NCBI RefSeq assembly: GCF_036588685.1
Contig: NC_086386.1
Location: 77,932,682 to 77,996,681 of the forward strand
Length of the DNA: 64,000 nt
DNA from: Mytilus trossulus
Lineage: Eukaryota > Mollusca > Bivalvia > Mytilida > Mytilidae
Direction of reading: 5' to 3'
The notes under the pieces are model-generated. The model made no database searches, had not been told where the DNA came from, and saw only the letters and a program-made list of their open reading frames with translations. Shown here piece after piece: positions 23,062-36,110 of the stretch. The position numbers and the translations under genes are program-made. Numbering within the stretch: the first letter of the stretch is position 1; every line of letters starts with the position of its first letter.

Positions 23062-25690
23062 TTATGGCAATGATACTTTCGTCAGTTTGAATTTCAGTGA
23101 AAAGCACAACCTTAATTGTAACCTTAGCCAGCCTATTTATGAGTTTTTGGATGTCATATTTTCAATTATAAAACGTTACCAGTGTATTCAAACTGATTAT
23201 TGTTTTATTTACCAAATAAAGGTCTTACAAAAGAGTACACAAGAAGTACAATATATCGGAAAAACGACTGTTTGAACGATACCACAAAAAGCTTAAACGA
23301 AGCAAAACTGGTTGGCAGTACCGTACATCTACAAAAAGCTAATTGATTGAAATCATTGAATTATTAAAATTATATTCACTTTGGGGAATCTTGGAGTGCA
23401 AATGCAGATGGTGTCTCAGCGTGTTAATGAAACCATGAAATGTCTCTTATAGGGGTCTATGGGTAGCTTGGTGCAACTAACTTTAATGATGGTATGTTGT
23501 ATATGAACGGACTTTCCTTCTTGCAAATTGAAATATTTGCTACTAGAGGTTAAGCATTCAAACATCAATAAATGAATCGATTTTGAATATCCGTGTAGTA
23601 TCCTACGATTTTTATTTTTGCCTAATCATGGCGTCAAATATGGAAGGAATGGAATTACACAATACTTTGACAAACTTATTCAGCTGTTTACAGTAATCTT
23701 ATTGAAAAATATTATGTATCTCCGTAAAAGGATAAGTATTTCCTTTTTATAATTAACTCTGGTTAAAAAAGCGCTAGACAATACATTAAAAACTAATTGT
23801 TCACATAACATGGACGTGTTGATAATCAGATTTCTCCGAGTAGCAAGAAAACTAATGTTCTTGTGTCGTGATTAATTATCTGTATGGACACTTAGTCTCG
23901 ACGATCCATTAAACACCTTCTGAAATACGGTATAATATCTTTCAACTTTGATTTTTCCTAACAATGAGCCGTCACCAGCACTGATCACCAGTTTGACCGC
24001 AAGCTTATAACTCGTTTATATAGAGTGTTGCATAAGTACATTTATGTCTAAGGTTCAGTACTGTGATGTTTATGTCGGTTATTATCTTATTCATAAGTGA
24101 GGAATTTGCGAGAAAGTCTGGTAGGTGTTGAGGCTTTCGGTCAGTAAAAGATCAGCATTTTTAATTGCGTATACGTATATCCAAGTAGTGTTAGTTTATG
24201 TGCATAATAGTAGTTGTTTCATTTACAATTATAACACATCTTAGTAAAAAAATAAAATAAAAAATGGAATGATATATATGATTATATTCTGTAAGTAATG
24301 TTTCACCCATTATGACATTACAATTGTTCATATATACTATCATGATAAATTTGAGAACGGAAATTGGACGTGTGCAAAAGAGACAACAAGCCGAACAAAG
24401 GACAGAAAACATCAGAAGGCTACCAATGTGTCTATGTCTTTTGTGAGATGTTACACATTTTGAAAGGGACAATATCAAGATCGCTATACAGAGAAACATT
24501 ATATTTGTGATATATTAGTATTAATAAAATGAGCATTCCATAACATGAAAATCAATATTAATTTCAGAAGATTAAAGTCTTGTAACTATAGCAACTAATT
24601 CAAGGTAAATACAATGAGAACCAATTAATCAAACCGTAATTATTGTCTATATATTTAGTATTTCCTTATAAAAAATGAATATTAGGCTATTAGCAGTCTT
24701 TACCGTGGCTGAGAAATAATATTTTGTTTCATTATAATGTTGATGCTCGACAGTCGCTTGCATTTCTATCATTAAATGATTAAAAGGGTTAAAATAACTT
24801 GCATTGCATCGCACAACTGGGAAATTCCACAGAGAATATAAAGATTTTCTAATAATACATTAAATTCTACGTCATTTTGTCACTTGTTGTGGATTGTCTC
24901 CTCGCAATTATACCATATCATATTTTTTTTATATATAAATCGCAAATACCAATTTGACTAATTCACTTATTCTATGACGAACACTCAGAAAATTATTCTA
25001 AAAACAGAACGTATGACGTTTCTTTTAATTAGTCGCGCCTTTAAAAGACATCCGAATAGGTGTTAATTATCCGTGTGCGTCAATTACGACATAGAATGTA
25101 ATTTAAACAAAATACTAAACCATTGACAAATGTACTATCGTGTTACATACTTTTCTGAGATGATTATAAGGATTCCGTTAAAACAACACCTACCAAAAAA
25201 AGTGAATCCTACCTTCAAAGTTCTAACAATGCAATTGCATATTTATAGCAAAACAACTGAAAATGTGATTTAACTCGTAATTTGTTAGTTTTAGCATTAC
25301 AATGTTAAGTTGTTATAACAAATTGTATACATTTTTAAAAGTTCTTTCCACTAATTTTAATATAAAATCCAACAGTACTACAAAAATAACCTATGTAGAG
25401 CTTTTTGCCGACATTAATAATAATAACAACACATACAATATAAAAGACATATAGGACATATACAGCATACACAATAGACAATATAAAGACAGCTATATTG
25501 CATAAGTAAAGTTCATATATACATTGTATATATATATATATAACACTTAACTAGATTAAAAGCACATGCAAAGCAGACGAACCAATAAGCTTATCTTGTT
25601 ATAAAAATTGCATAGAAAACACAAAAAAATCAAAAGCTTTAAGATCTACAGAAGCCACATCTGCATGAGTTTCCTTTCCAGTTGTTTCAT
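23062..25690. other. Non-coding stretch downstream of TRIM copy 2
   Basis: AT-rich. Apart from the family A repeat at 24,343-24,430 I see no gene. The minus-strand frame 24,191-24,499 overlaps that repeat and is not supported. Confidence 0.5.
24343..24430 (+). repeat. Dispersed SINE-like repeat, family A
   Basis: Contains AAAGAGACAACAAGCCGAAC, AAAGGACAGAAAACATC and GGCTACCAATG, diverged from the copies at 11,815 and 58,646. Confidence 0.55.
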
Positions 25691-25694
25691 ACTT

Positions 25695-25975
25695 TTAAGG
25701 TGGTAGCTAACACTACAGGGAGATAACTCTATAAAGTCAGCTAAACGTTTTAATTACGTTCTAGTGTTACAGGAGTATTAAGCTTCTCTATGATCAAAAT
25801 TGGTGTTTGTCAAACTGCTATATAACCAGTGTAATTTTTCTAATAAAACGGTTGGTTCAAAATTTTTGAAATTTTCATATTTTTGTTAAAGGGTCAAAGT
25901 AAATACTTTGTCCAATTTTTATGAAAATTAAACGAGCCAAATTAATTTTAGTGCAAGTGTTGGGTACCACCTTAA
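25695..25975. mobile_element. piggyBac-like MITE with TTAA target sites
   Basis: Starts TTAAGGTGGTAGCTAACACT and ends AGTGTTGGGTACCACCTTAA, near-perfect inverted repeats. TTAA at both outer edges matches the TTAA target preference of piggyBac transposons. It is 281 bp and encodes nothing. This appears to be one of the better-preserved elements in the window. Confidence 0.75.
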
Positions 25976-26599
25976 ACTGGTTCAGGTTACTGTTTAACGT
26001 CCACTGGCAAATACTATTCCGAATGAGAATAAGTCACATGAGTCATGGTTAGTGAATGAATATATAATTATATGAATAGAAAACAAAGGGTATACTAAAT
26101 CTATGGAGTATCTATCCATGACATAAAATCAGTACCCTGCACGGGTCGAGGTACCGGTACATGCTTAGCTATTTAAAACAAATGAATGGCACATTTATCA
26201 CTGTGTTTCATCACACAAAGTGACAATGAGGTTTTCAACCCTTGTTTCTGCCAGACTGAATGCTGAGCCAGATTGATCTCATACAAAATAAAAACAATAC
26301 TTATTTATCGCATGCATCAGATGCACTTTTCTCGATTAGCAGTTGGCTAGACTCAAAGCCGAATATTTGAAAGCAATGGATGCCTAAAGTGATAGCTTGG
26401 CATGTAACCTGGACACATAATTCTGACCACGGTGTCAACAAGTCATTTTACACTTAAATACCGCTAGCTTAACTTAACCAATGAGATATTGCCACATATT
26501 AACGGAAAATTCACAATTGGGAAGTTGAAATCATCCAGTGTCATAAAAAATTATTCACAATCCGCCCTCATTGATCATTTTCAGATGTAAGTCAAGATA

Positions 26600-27140
26600 T
26601 TAGGCAGTCTGTGAAAAAGGTAACAACTGTCAAGTGTTATGTATTACAAGTCTGTGATAAGGTGACATGTGATGTGTATAATCAGTCTGTGAGGATGGTA
26701 ATAGGTGTTGTGTTGCATAGTTCTGTGAAGAGGGTACTGAATGTTGTGTATCATCACTCTATGATGAAAGTGAAATCTGTTGTGTACTATGTGTCTATAA
26801 AGAGTGTACATAATATGTAATGTGTATAATCAGTCTGTGAGAACTGTAACAGGTGTTGTGTTGCATAGTTCTGTGAAGAGGGTACTGAATGTTGTGTATC
26901 ATCACTCTATGATGAAAGTGAAATCTGTTGTGTACTATGTGTCTATAAAGAGTGTACATAATATGTGATGTGTATAATCAGTCTGTGAGGACGATAACAG
27001 GTGTTTTCACGTGGTATATCATCAGTCTATGAGAGGGTAGTACATGTTCTGTATATATATATATATATATATAGTCTTGATGAGGGTAACAAGTGTTGTG
27101 TATTATCAGTCTGTATAGAGTCACAAGTGTTGCTTCAAGG
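26600..27140. repeat. 37-bp minisatellite with a 148-bp higher-order period
   Basis: Repeated units resemble ATAATCAGTCTGTGAGGA followed by GGTAACAGGTGTTGTG. A four-unit block of 148 bp (4 x 37) is repeated almost perfectly, starting at 26,673, 26,821 and (partly) 26,969. A (TA)n run interrupts it near 27,050. The frame 26,611-26,820 simply reads through the repeat. Confidence 0.8.
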
Positions 27141-27268
27141 TAGATTTTTGTTGTTCTTTACCTGTATGTAAGAACGGTAACAAGTGTTGTCCATTCCATC
27201 TCTATATATGAGGAAAGTGACATGCGTTGTGTTTTGTAAGGTGAACAACAAAAAATGATTATAATATG

Positions 27269-30200
27269 TCTGTGAGTAACTAGTGATGTGTACATTGAGT
27301 TTGTAAGAACGGAAAAGTATACAGAGGGAAAAAAGTGCTGAATATCCCCAGCTAGACTGTGATTAGGCTGACATGTGTTGTACATTATAAATCTGCAAGG
27401 AGTGTAGTAATTATTATGTAAATATACTATACAAATTGGTAACAATGTGTATAATCAGTCTGTCAGGAGTGTAAATAAAGGCAACAGTACTGTTTAAAGT
27501 CATAAATCGATTATTAAGAGAAAACAAATGCTGGTTATTAATCCAAAACCGACGGAAACAACGAAACAACAGAAAGACTGAAGTGTAACAAAAAACAAAC
27601 GACAATGCAACATACATACATTGGAACAGACTATGGATTACAACTGCCATTTTCCTGACTTGGAACATGTGGTGTGTATTACCACTCTGTAAGGAGTGTA
27701 ATTCATAGTGCAGTCGGAAACCCGGTTGAAAAAGAACAAAAGAATCAAAGCTCTTTGTTAGAGAAGTCGAGAAATATTTACTGTAATGTTGACTATAGTG
27801 ACAAAAAATTTAAAAGTTAATAGAAACAATCAAAATTACAATTTTCTCCTCAATTACGAAGTAGTTTATTTTAAAAACACCATTTGCATAAGTTTTCAAT
27901 TTATTTAGTACATTTTGAAGCAGGACAATTAGATATTAGTCGACGACATGGGTATCTTTCAAGTTGGATGTAGAAAATGCATAACCTCCGATTTAAAAAA
28001 AAAGTTACCACGGACGGAAAACATATCAACCTATTAGTTCCGTAATTTTCGTGTCTTTATGTGACTCAAGAAAAGATTTAAAAAAAATGGGTAACAATTG
28101 TATCGAAAAGAGAAAATTGATTGCACCTTTTTATGTTAGGACGTGTTTGAGTTGAATATTTTGTCTTGATATCGTACCAAGCAAGAAAATTGCATACATC
28201 GTCTCGCTTCAGCTATCCTTTTTATATATCAAAGCTACAGGTTGACTTTATAACTTAAAAAAATCAGAGTACTAAATGATGAAATATATGGGTCAAGTGT
28301 AATACCTATCTAATAATCACAAAAACAGAGTAGGTGTGTTCGAATAGCAATTTTCTTACAGTAGTATTTGACGACAGTATTTCAAGTTGGATGATGAAAA
28401 TGAATATCTTCGAAAAATTATTACTTTTTGTGTATGATAACTAGGGTTTATAGTCTTCAACCACTAAAAAAATATAGTCTGCCCTTCCACGAAAGATCTA
28501 ATTAGATTGTGTTTTTTAATGTTTAAAGATTTTCGAAAATTCCACATGACAACCGATCAGACAATAGTTTTAAGTTGAATTAATGGAGACAAGATCAGTA
28601 GCTGATGCTCATTAGCTAGTTGATACATTTGTCTTTTAAAATTCAACTGACATATACGGATCGTAATTGTGCGATGTGGATAAATTTATCGGTTTCCATG
28701 AGCAAAATTGGTCTGTGAGTAACAAGTGATGTGTACATTGAGTTTGTAAGAACGGAAAAGTATACAGAGGGAAAAAAGTGCTGAATATCCCCAGCTAGAC
28801 TGTGATTAGGGTGACATGTGTTGTACATTATAAATCTGCAAGGAGTGTAGTAATTATTGTGTAAATATACTATACAAATTGGTAACAATGTATATAATCA
28901 GTCTGTCAGGAGTGTAAATAAAGGCAACAGTACTGTTTAAAGTCATAAATCGATTATTAAGAGAAAACATATCCTGGTTATAAATCCAAAACCGACGGAA
29001 ACAACGAAACAACAGAAAGACTGAAGTGTAACAAAAAACAAACGACAATGCAACATACATACATTGGAACAGACTATGGATTACAACTGCCATTTTCCTG
29101 ACTTGGAACATGTGGTGTGTATTACCACTCTGTAAGGAGTGTAATTCATAGTGCAGTCGGAAACCCGGTTGAAAAAGAACAAAAGAATCGAAGCTCTTTG
29201 TAAGAGAAGTCGAGAAATATTTACTGTAATGTTTACTATAGTGACAAAAAATTTAAAAGTTAATAGAAACAATCAAAATTAAAATTTTCTCCTCAATTAC
29301 GAAGTAGTTTATTTTAAAAACACCATTTGCATAAGTTTTCATTTTATGTAGTACATTTTGAAGCAGAACAATTAGATATAAGTCGACGACATGGGTATCT
29401 TTCAAGTTGGATGTAGAAAATGCATAACCTCCGATTTAAAAAAAAATTACCACGGACGGAAAACATATCAACCTATTAGTTCCGTAATTTTCATGTCTTT
29501 ATGCGACTAAAGAAAAGATTAAAAAAAAAATGGGTAACAATTGTATCGAAAAGAGAAAATTGATTGCACCTTTTTATGTTAGGACGTGTTTGAGTTGAAT
29601 ATTTTGTCTTGATATCGTACCAAGCAAGAAAATTTCATACATCGTCTCGCTTCAGCTATCATTTTTATATATCAAAGCTACAGGTTGACTTTATAACATA
29701 AAAAAATCAGAGTACTAAATGATGAAATATATGGGTCAAGTGTAATACCTATCTAAGAATCACAAAAACAGAGTAGGTGTGTTCGAATAGCAATTTTCTT
29801 ACAGTAGTATTTGACGACAGTCTTTCAAGTTGGAGGATGAAAATGAATATCTTCGAAAAATTATTACTTTTTGTGTGTGATAACTAGGGTTTATAGTCTT
29901 CAACCACTAAAAAAATATAGTCTGCCCTTCCACGAAAGATCTAATTAGATTTTTTTTAATGTTTAAAGATTTTCGAAAATTACACATGACAACCGATCAG
30001 ACAATAGTTTTAAGTTAAATTAATGCAGACAAGATCAGTAGCTGATGCTCATTAGCTAGTTGATACATTTGTCTTTTAAAATTCAACTGACATATAAGGA
30101 TCGTAATGGTGCAATGTGGATAAATTTATCGGTTTCCATGAGCAAAATTGGTCTGTGAGTAACAAGTGATGTGTACATTGAGTTTGTAAGAACGGAAAAG

Positions 30201-33200
30201 TATACAGAGGGAAAAAAGTGCTGAATATCCCCAGCTAGACTGTGATTAGGGTGACATGTGTTGCGCATTATAAATCTGCAAGGATTGTAGTAATTATTGT
30301 GTAAATATACTATACAAATTGGTAACAATGTGTATAATCAGTCTGTCAGGAGTGTAAATAAAGGCAATAGTACTGTTCAAAGTCATAAATTGATTATTAA
30401 GAGAAAAGCAATCCTGGTTATTAATCCAAAACCGACATAACAACGAAACAACAGAAAGACTGAAGTGTAACAAAAAACAAACGACAATGCAACATACATA
30501 CATTGGAACAGACTATGGATTACAACTGCCATTTTCCTGACTTGGAACATGTGGTGTGTATTACCACTCTGTAAGGAGTGTAATTCATAGTGCAGTCGGA
30601 AACCCGGTTGAAAAAGAACAAAAGAATCGAAGCTCTTTGTTAGAGAAGTCGAGAAATATTTACTGTAATGTTTACTATAGCGACAACAAATTTAAAAGTT
30701 AATAGAAACAATCAAAATTAAAATTTTCTCCTCAATTACGAAGTAGTTTATTTTAAAAACACCATTTGCATAAGTTTTCAATTTATTTAGTACATTTTGA
30801 AGCAGAACAATAAGATATAAGTCGACGACATGGGTATCTTTCAAGTTGGATGTAGAAAATGCATAACCTCCGATTTAAAAAAAAGTTACCACGGACGGAA
30901 AACATATCAACCTATTAGTTCCGTAATTTTCGTGTCTTTATGTGACTAAAGAAAAGATTTAAAAAAAATGGGTAACAATTGTATCGAAAAGAGAAAATTG
31001 ATTGCACCTTTTTATGTTAGGACGTGTTTGAGTTGAATATTTTGTCTTGATATCGTACCAAGCAAGAAAATTTCATACATCGTCTCGCTTCAGCTATCAT
31101 TTTTATATATCAAAGCTACAGGTTGACTTTATAACATAAAAAAATCAGAGTACTAAATGATGAAATATATGGGTCAAGTGTAATACCTATCTAAGAATCA
31201 CAAAAACAGAGTAGGTGTGTTCGAATAGCAATTTTCTTACAGTAGTATTTGACGACAGTCTTTCAAGTTGGAGGATGAAAATGAATATCTTCGAAAAATT
31301 ATTACTTTTTGTGTGTGATAACTAGGGTTTATAGTCTTCAACCACTAAAAAAATATAGTCTGCCCTTCCACGAAAGATCTAATTAGATTTTTTTTAATGT
31401 TTAAAGATTTTCGAAAATTACACATGACAACCGATCAGACAATAGTTTTAAGTTGAATTAATGCAGACAAGATCAGTAGCTGATGCTCATTAGCTAGTTG
31501 ATACATTTGTCTTTTAAAATTCAATTGACATATAAGGATCGTAATGGTGCAATGTGGATAAATTTATCGGTTTCCATGAGCAAAATTGGTCTGTGAGTAA
31601 CAAGTGATGTGTACATTGAGTTTGTAAGAACGGAAAAGTATACAGAGGGAAAAAAGTGCTGAATATCCCCAGCTAGACTGTGATTAGGGTGACATGTGTT
31701 GCGCATTATAAATCTGCAAGGAGTGTAGTAATTATTGTGTAAATATACTATACAAATTGGTAACAATGTGTATAATCAGTCTGTCAGGAGTGTAAATAAA
31801 GGCAATAGTACTGTTCAAAGTCATAAATCGATTATTAAGAGAAAACAAATCCTGGTTATTAATCCAAAACCGACATAACAACGAAACAACAGAAAGACTG
31901 AAGTGTAACAAAAAACAAACGACAATGCAACATACATACATTGGAACAGACTATGGATTACAATTGCCATTTTCCTGACTTGGAACATGTGGTGTGTATT
32001 ACCACTCTGTAAGGAGTGTAATTCATAGTGCAGTCGGAAACCCGGTTGAAAAAGAACAAAAGAATCGAAGCTCTTTGTAAGAGAAGTCGAGAAATGTTTA
32101 CTGTAATGTTTACTATAGTGACAAAAATTTTAAAAGTGTATAGAAACAATCAAAATTACAATTTTCTCCTCAATTACAAAATGTTTTATTTTAAAAACAC
32201 CATTTGCATAAGTTTTCAATTTATTTAGTACATAGTGAAGCAGAACAATTAGATATAAGTCGACGACATGGGTATCTTTCAAGTTGGATGTAGAAAATGC
32301 ATAACCTCCGATTTAAAAAAAAATTACCACGGACGGAAAACATATCAACCTATTAGTTCCGTAATTTTCATGTCTTTATGCGACTCAAGAAAAGATTAAA
32401 AAAAAATGGGTAACAATTGTATCGAAAAGAGAAAATTGATTGCACCTTTTTATGTTAGGACGTGTTTGAGTTGAATATTTTGTCTTGATATCGTACCAAG
32501 CAAGAAAATTTCATACATCGTCTCGCTTCAGATTCTATCATTTTTATATATCAAAGCTACAGGTTGACTTTATAACATAAAAAAATCAGAGTACTAAATG
32601 ATGAAATATATGGGTCAAGTGTAATACCTATCTAAGAATCACAAAAACAGAGTAGGTGTGTTCGAATAGCAATTTTCTTACAGTAGTATTTGACGACAGT
32701 CTTTCAAGTTGGAGGATGAAAATGAATATCTTCGAAAAATTATTACTTTTTGTGTGTGATAACTAGGGTTTATAGTCTTCAACCACTAAAAAAATATAGT
32801 CTGCCCTTCCACGAAAGATCTAATTAGATTTTTTTTAATGTTTAAAGATTTTCGAAAATTACACATGACAACCGATCAGACAATAGTTTAAGGTTGAATT
32901 AATGCAGACAAGATCAGTAGCTGATGCTCATTAGCTAGTTGATACATTTGTCTTTTAAAATTCAATTGACATATAAGGATCGTAATGGTGCAATGTGGAT
33001 AAATTTATCGGTTTCCATGAGCAAAATTGGTCTGTGAGTAACAAGTGATGTGTACATTGAGTTTGTAAGAACGGAAAAGTATACAGAGGGAAAAAAGTGC
33101 TGAATATCCCCAGCTAGACTGTGATTAGGGTGACATGTGTTGCGCATTATAAATCTGCAAGGAGTGTAGTAATTATTGTGTAAATATACTATACAAATTG

Positions 33201-35899
33201 GTAACAATGTGTATAATCAGTCTGTCAGGAGTGTAAATAAAGGCAATAGTACTGTTCAAAGTCATAAATCGATTATTAAGAGAAAACAAATCCTGGTTAT
33301 TAATCCAAAACCGACATAACAACGAAACAACAGAAAGACTGAAGTGTAACAAAAAACAAACGACAATGCAACATACATACATTGGAACAGACTATGGATT
33401 ACAACTGCCATTTTCCTGACTTGGAACATGTGGTGTGTATTACCACTCTGTAAGGAGTGTAATTCATAGTGCAGTCGGAAACCCGGTTGAAAAAGAACAA
33501 AAGAATCGAAGCTCTTTGTAAGAGAAGTCGAGAAATGTTTACTGTAATGTTTACTATAGTGACAAAAAATTTAAAAGTGTATAGAAACAATCAAAATTAC
33601 AATTTTCTCCTCAATTACAAAATGTTTTATTTTAAAAACACCATTTGCATAAGTTTTCAATTTATTTAGTACATAGTGAAGCAGAACAATTAGATATAAG
33701 TCGACGACATGGGTATCTTTCAAGTTGGATGTAGAAAATGCATAACCTCCGATTTAAAAAAAATTACCACGGACGGAAAACATATCAACCTATTAGTTCC
33801 GTAATTTTCATGTCTTTATGCGACTCAAGAAAAGATTAAAAAAAAATGGGTAACAATTGTATCGAAAAGAGAAAATTGATTGCACCTTCGTGTTTGAGTT
33901 GAATATTTTGTCTTGATATCGTACCAAGCAAGAAAATTTCATACATCGTCTCGCTTCAGATTCTATCATTTTTATATATCAAAGCTACAGGTTGACTTTA
34001 TAACTTAAAAAAATCAGAGTACTAAATGATGAAATATATGGGTCAAGTGTAATACCTATCTAAGAATCACAAAAACAGAGTAGGTGTGTTCCAATAGCTA
34101 TTTTCTTACAGTAGTATTTGACGACAGTCTTTCAAGTTGGAGGATGAAAATGAATATCTTCGAAAAATTATTACTTTTTGTGTGTGATAACTAGGGTTTA
34201 TAGTCTTCAACCACTAAAAAAATATAGTCTGCCCTTCCACGAAAGATCTAATTAGATTTTTTTTTAATGTTTATGAATTTTTGAAAATTCCACATGACAA
34301 CCGATCAGACAATAGTTTTAAGTTGAATTAATGGAGACAAGATCAGTAGCTGATGCTCATTAGCTAGTTGATACATTTGTCTTTTAAAATTCAACTGACA
34401 TATAAGGATCGTAATGGTGCAATGTGGATAAATTTATCGGTTTCCATGAGCAAAATTGGTCTGTGAGTAACAAGTGATGTGTACATTGAGTTTGTAAGAA
34501 CGGAAAAGTATACAGAGGGAAAAAAGTGCTGAATATCCCCAGCTAGACTGTGATTAGGGTGACATGTGTTGCGCATTATAAATCTGCAAGGAGTGTAGTA
34601 ATTATTGTGTAAATATACTATACAAATTGGTAACAATGTGTATAATCAGTCTGTCAGGAGTGTAAATAAAGGCAATAGTACTGTTCAAAGTCATAAATCG
34701 ATTATTAAGAGAAAACAAATCCTGGTTATTAATCCAAAACCGACATAACAACGAAACAACAGAAAGACTGAAGTGTAACAAAAAACAAACGACAATGCAA
34801 CATACATACATTGGAACAGACTATGGATTACAACTGCCATTTTCCTGACTTGGAACATGTGGTGTGTATTACCACTCTGTAAGGAGTGTAATTCATAGTG
34901 CAGTCGGAAACCCGGTTGAAAAAGAACAAAAGAATCGAAGCTCTTTGTTAGAGAAGTCGAGAAATGTTTACTGTAATGTTTACTATAGTGACAAAAATTT
35001 TAAAAGTGTATAGAAACAATCAAAATTACAATTTTCTCCTCAATTACGAAATGTTTTATTTTAAAAACACCATTTGCATAAGTTTTCAATTTATTTAGTG
35101 CATAGTGAAGCAGAACAATTAGATATAAGTCGACGACATGGGTATCTTTCAAGTTGGATGTAGAAAATGCATAACCTCCGATTTAAAAAAAAATTACCAT
35201 GGACGGAAAACATATCAACCTATTAGTTCCGTAATTTTCATGTCTTTATGCGACTCAAGAAAAGATTTAAAAAAAATGGGTAACAATTGTATCGAAAAGA
35301 GAAAATTTATTGCACCTTTTTATGTTAGGACGTGTTTGAGTTGAATATTTTGTCTTGATATCGTACCAAGCAAGAAAATTTCATACATCGTCTCGCTTCA
35401 GCTATCCTTTTTATATATCAAAGCTACAGGTTGACTTTATAACATAAAAAAATCAGAGTACTAAATGATGAAATATATGGGTCAAGTGTAATACCTATCT
35501 AAGAATCACAAAAACAGAGTAGGTGTGTTCCAATAGCTATTTTCTTACAGTAGTATTTGACGACAGTCTTTCAAGTTGGAGGATGAAAATGAATATCTTC
35601 GAAAAATTATTACTTTTTGTGTGTGATAACTAGGGTTTATAGTCTTCAACCACTAAAAAAATATAGTCTGCCCTTCCACGAAAGATCTAATTAGATTTTT
35701 TTTTAATGTTTATGAATTTTTGAAAATTCCACATGACAACCGATCAGACAATAGTTTTAAGTTGAATTAATGGAGACAAGATCAGTAGCTGATGCTCATT
35801 AGCTAGTTGATACATTTGTCTTTTAAAATTCAACTGACATATAAGGATCGTAATGGTGCAATGTGGATAAATTTATCGGTTTCCATGAGCAAAATTGGT
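27269..35899. repeat. Six-copy tandem array of a ~1.44-kb unit
   Basis: Units begin at TCTGTGAGTAAC at 27,269, 28,712, 30,152, 31,590, 33,031 and 34,460, and the array ends at 35,899; lengths are 1443, 1440, 1438, 1441, 1429 and 1439 bp. Each unit opens with diverged 37-bp minisatellite motifs, then carries blocks such as GTCGGAAACCCGGTTG and TCTTTCAAGTTGGATG, the latter repeated imperfectly later in the unit as TCTTTCAAGTTGGAGG. Neighbouring units share private variants. Recurrent minus-strand open frames of 63-85 residues (for example beginning MLPICIVYLHNN) are copied with the DNA and show no codon bias, and differences among copies include indels. I find no RNA gene. I treat it as a non-coding higher-order satellite. 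Confidence 0.9.
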
Positions 35900-35989
35900 A
35901 GACCGCCATCCCTACAATGACTTCCATTTCTACGATTGTGAAAATGAACTGGAGATGATTTTGACAAAGTAGAATCCTGACTTGAGTGT

Positions 35990-36095
35990 GAATGACTAGT
36001 CTATGAAAAAGATGAGATGTGTTGTGTATTCTCAGTATGTATGTAGAGTAACAAAGTGTTGCATATAAATAGTCTGTGAGGATGTTAACACATTA
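35990..36095. repeat. Right-flank remnant of the 37-bp minisatellite
   Basis: GTGTTGTGTATTCTCAGTAT and ATAGTCTGTGAGGATGTTAACA match the minisatellite left of the array. The ~1.44-kb array is therefore enclosed by the same short repeat on both sides. A G-rich run follows near 36,096-36,110. Confidence 0.65.
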
Positions 36096-36110
36096 GGGGG
36101 GAGGGGGGGG

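Noticed and set aside
24191..24499. 102-residue minus-strand frame
   Set aside because: It overlaps a SINE-like repeat, is hydrophobic from T-richness, and has no splice or start support.
26611..26820. Open frame through the 37-bp minisatellite
   Set aside because: It only reads the tandem repeat; the near-identical second 148-bp block is not open in the same way, and there is no start or splice context.
26600..27140. CRISPR-like regularly spaced repeats
   Set aside because: Units are contiguous with no unique spacers, and the DNA is eukaryotic.
35900..35971. Short plus-strand frame (HPYNDFHFYDCENELEM) just right of the large array
   Set aside because: The peptide looks protein-like, but it is only about 23 codons before a stop, with a doubtful acceptor and no upstream exon.
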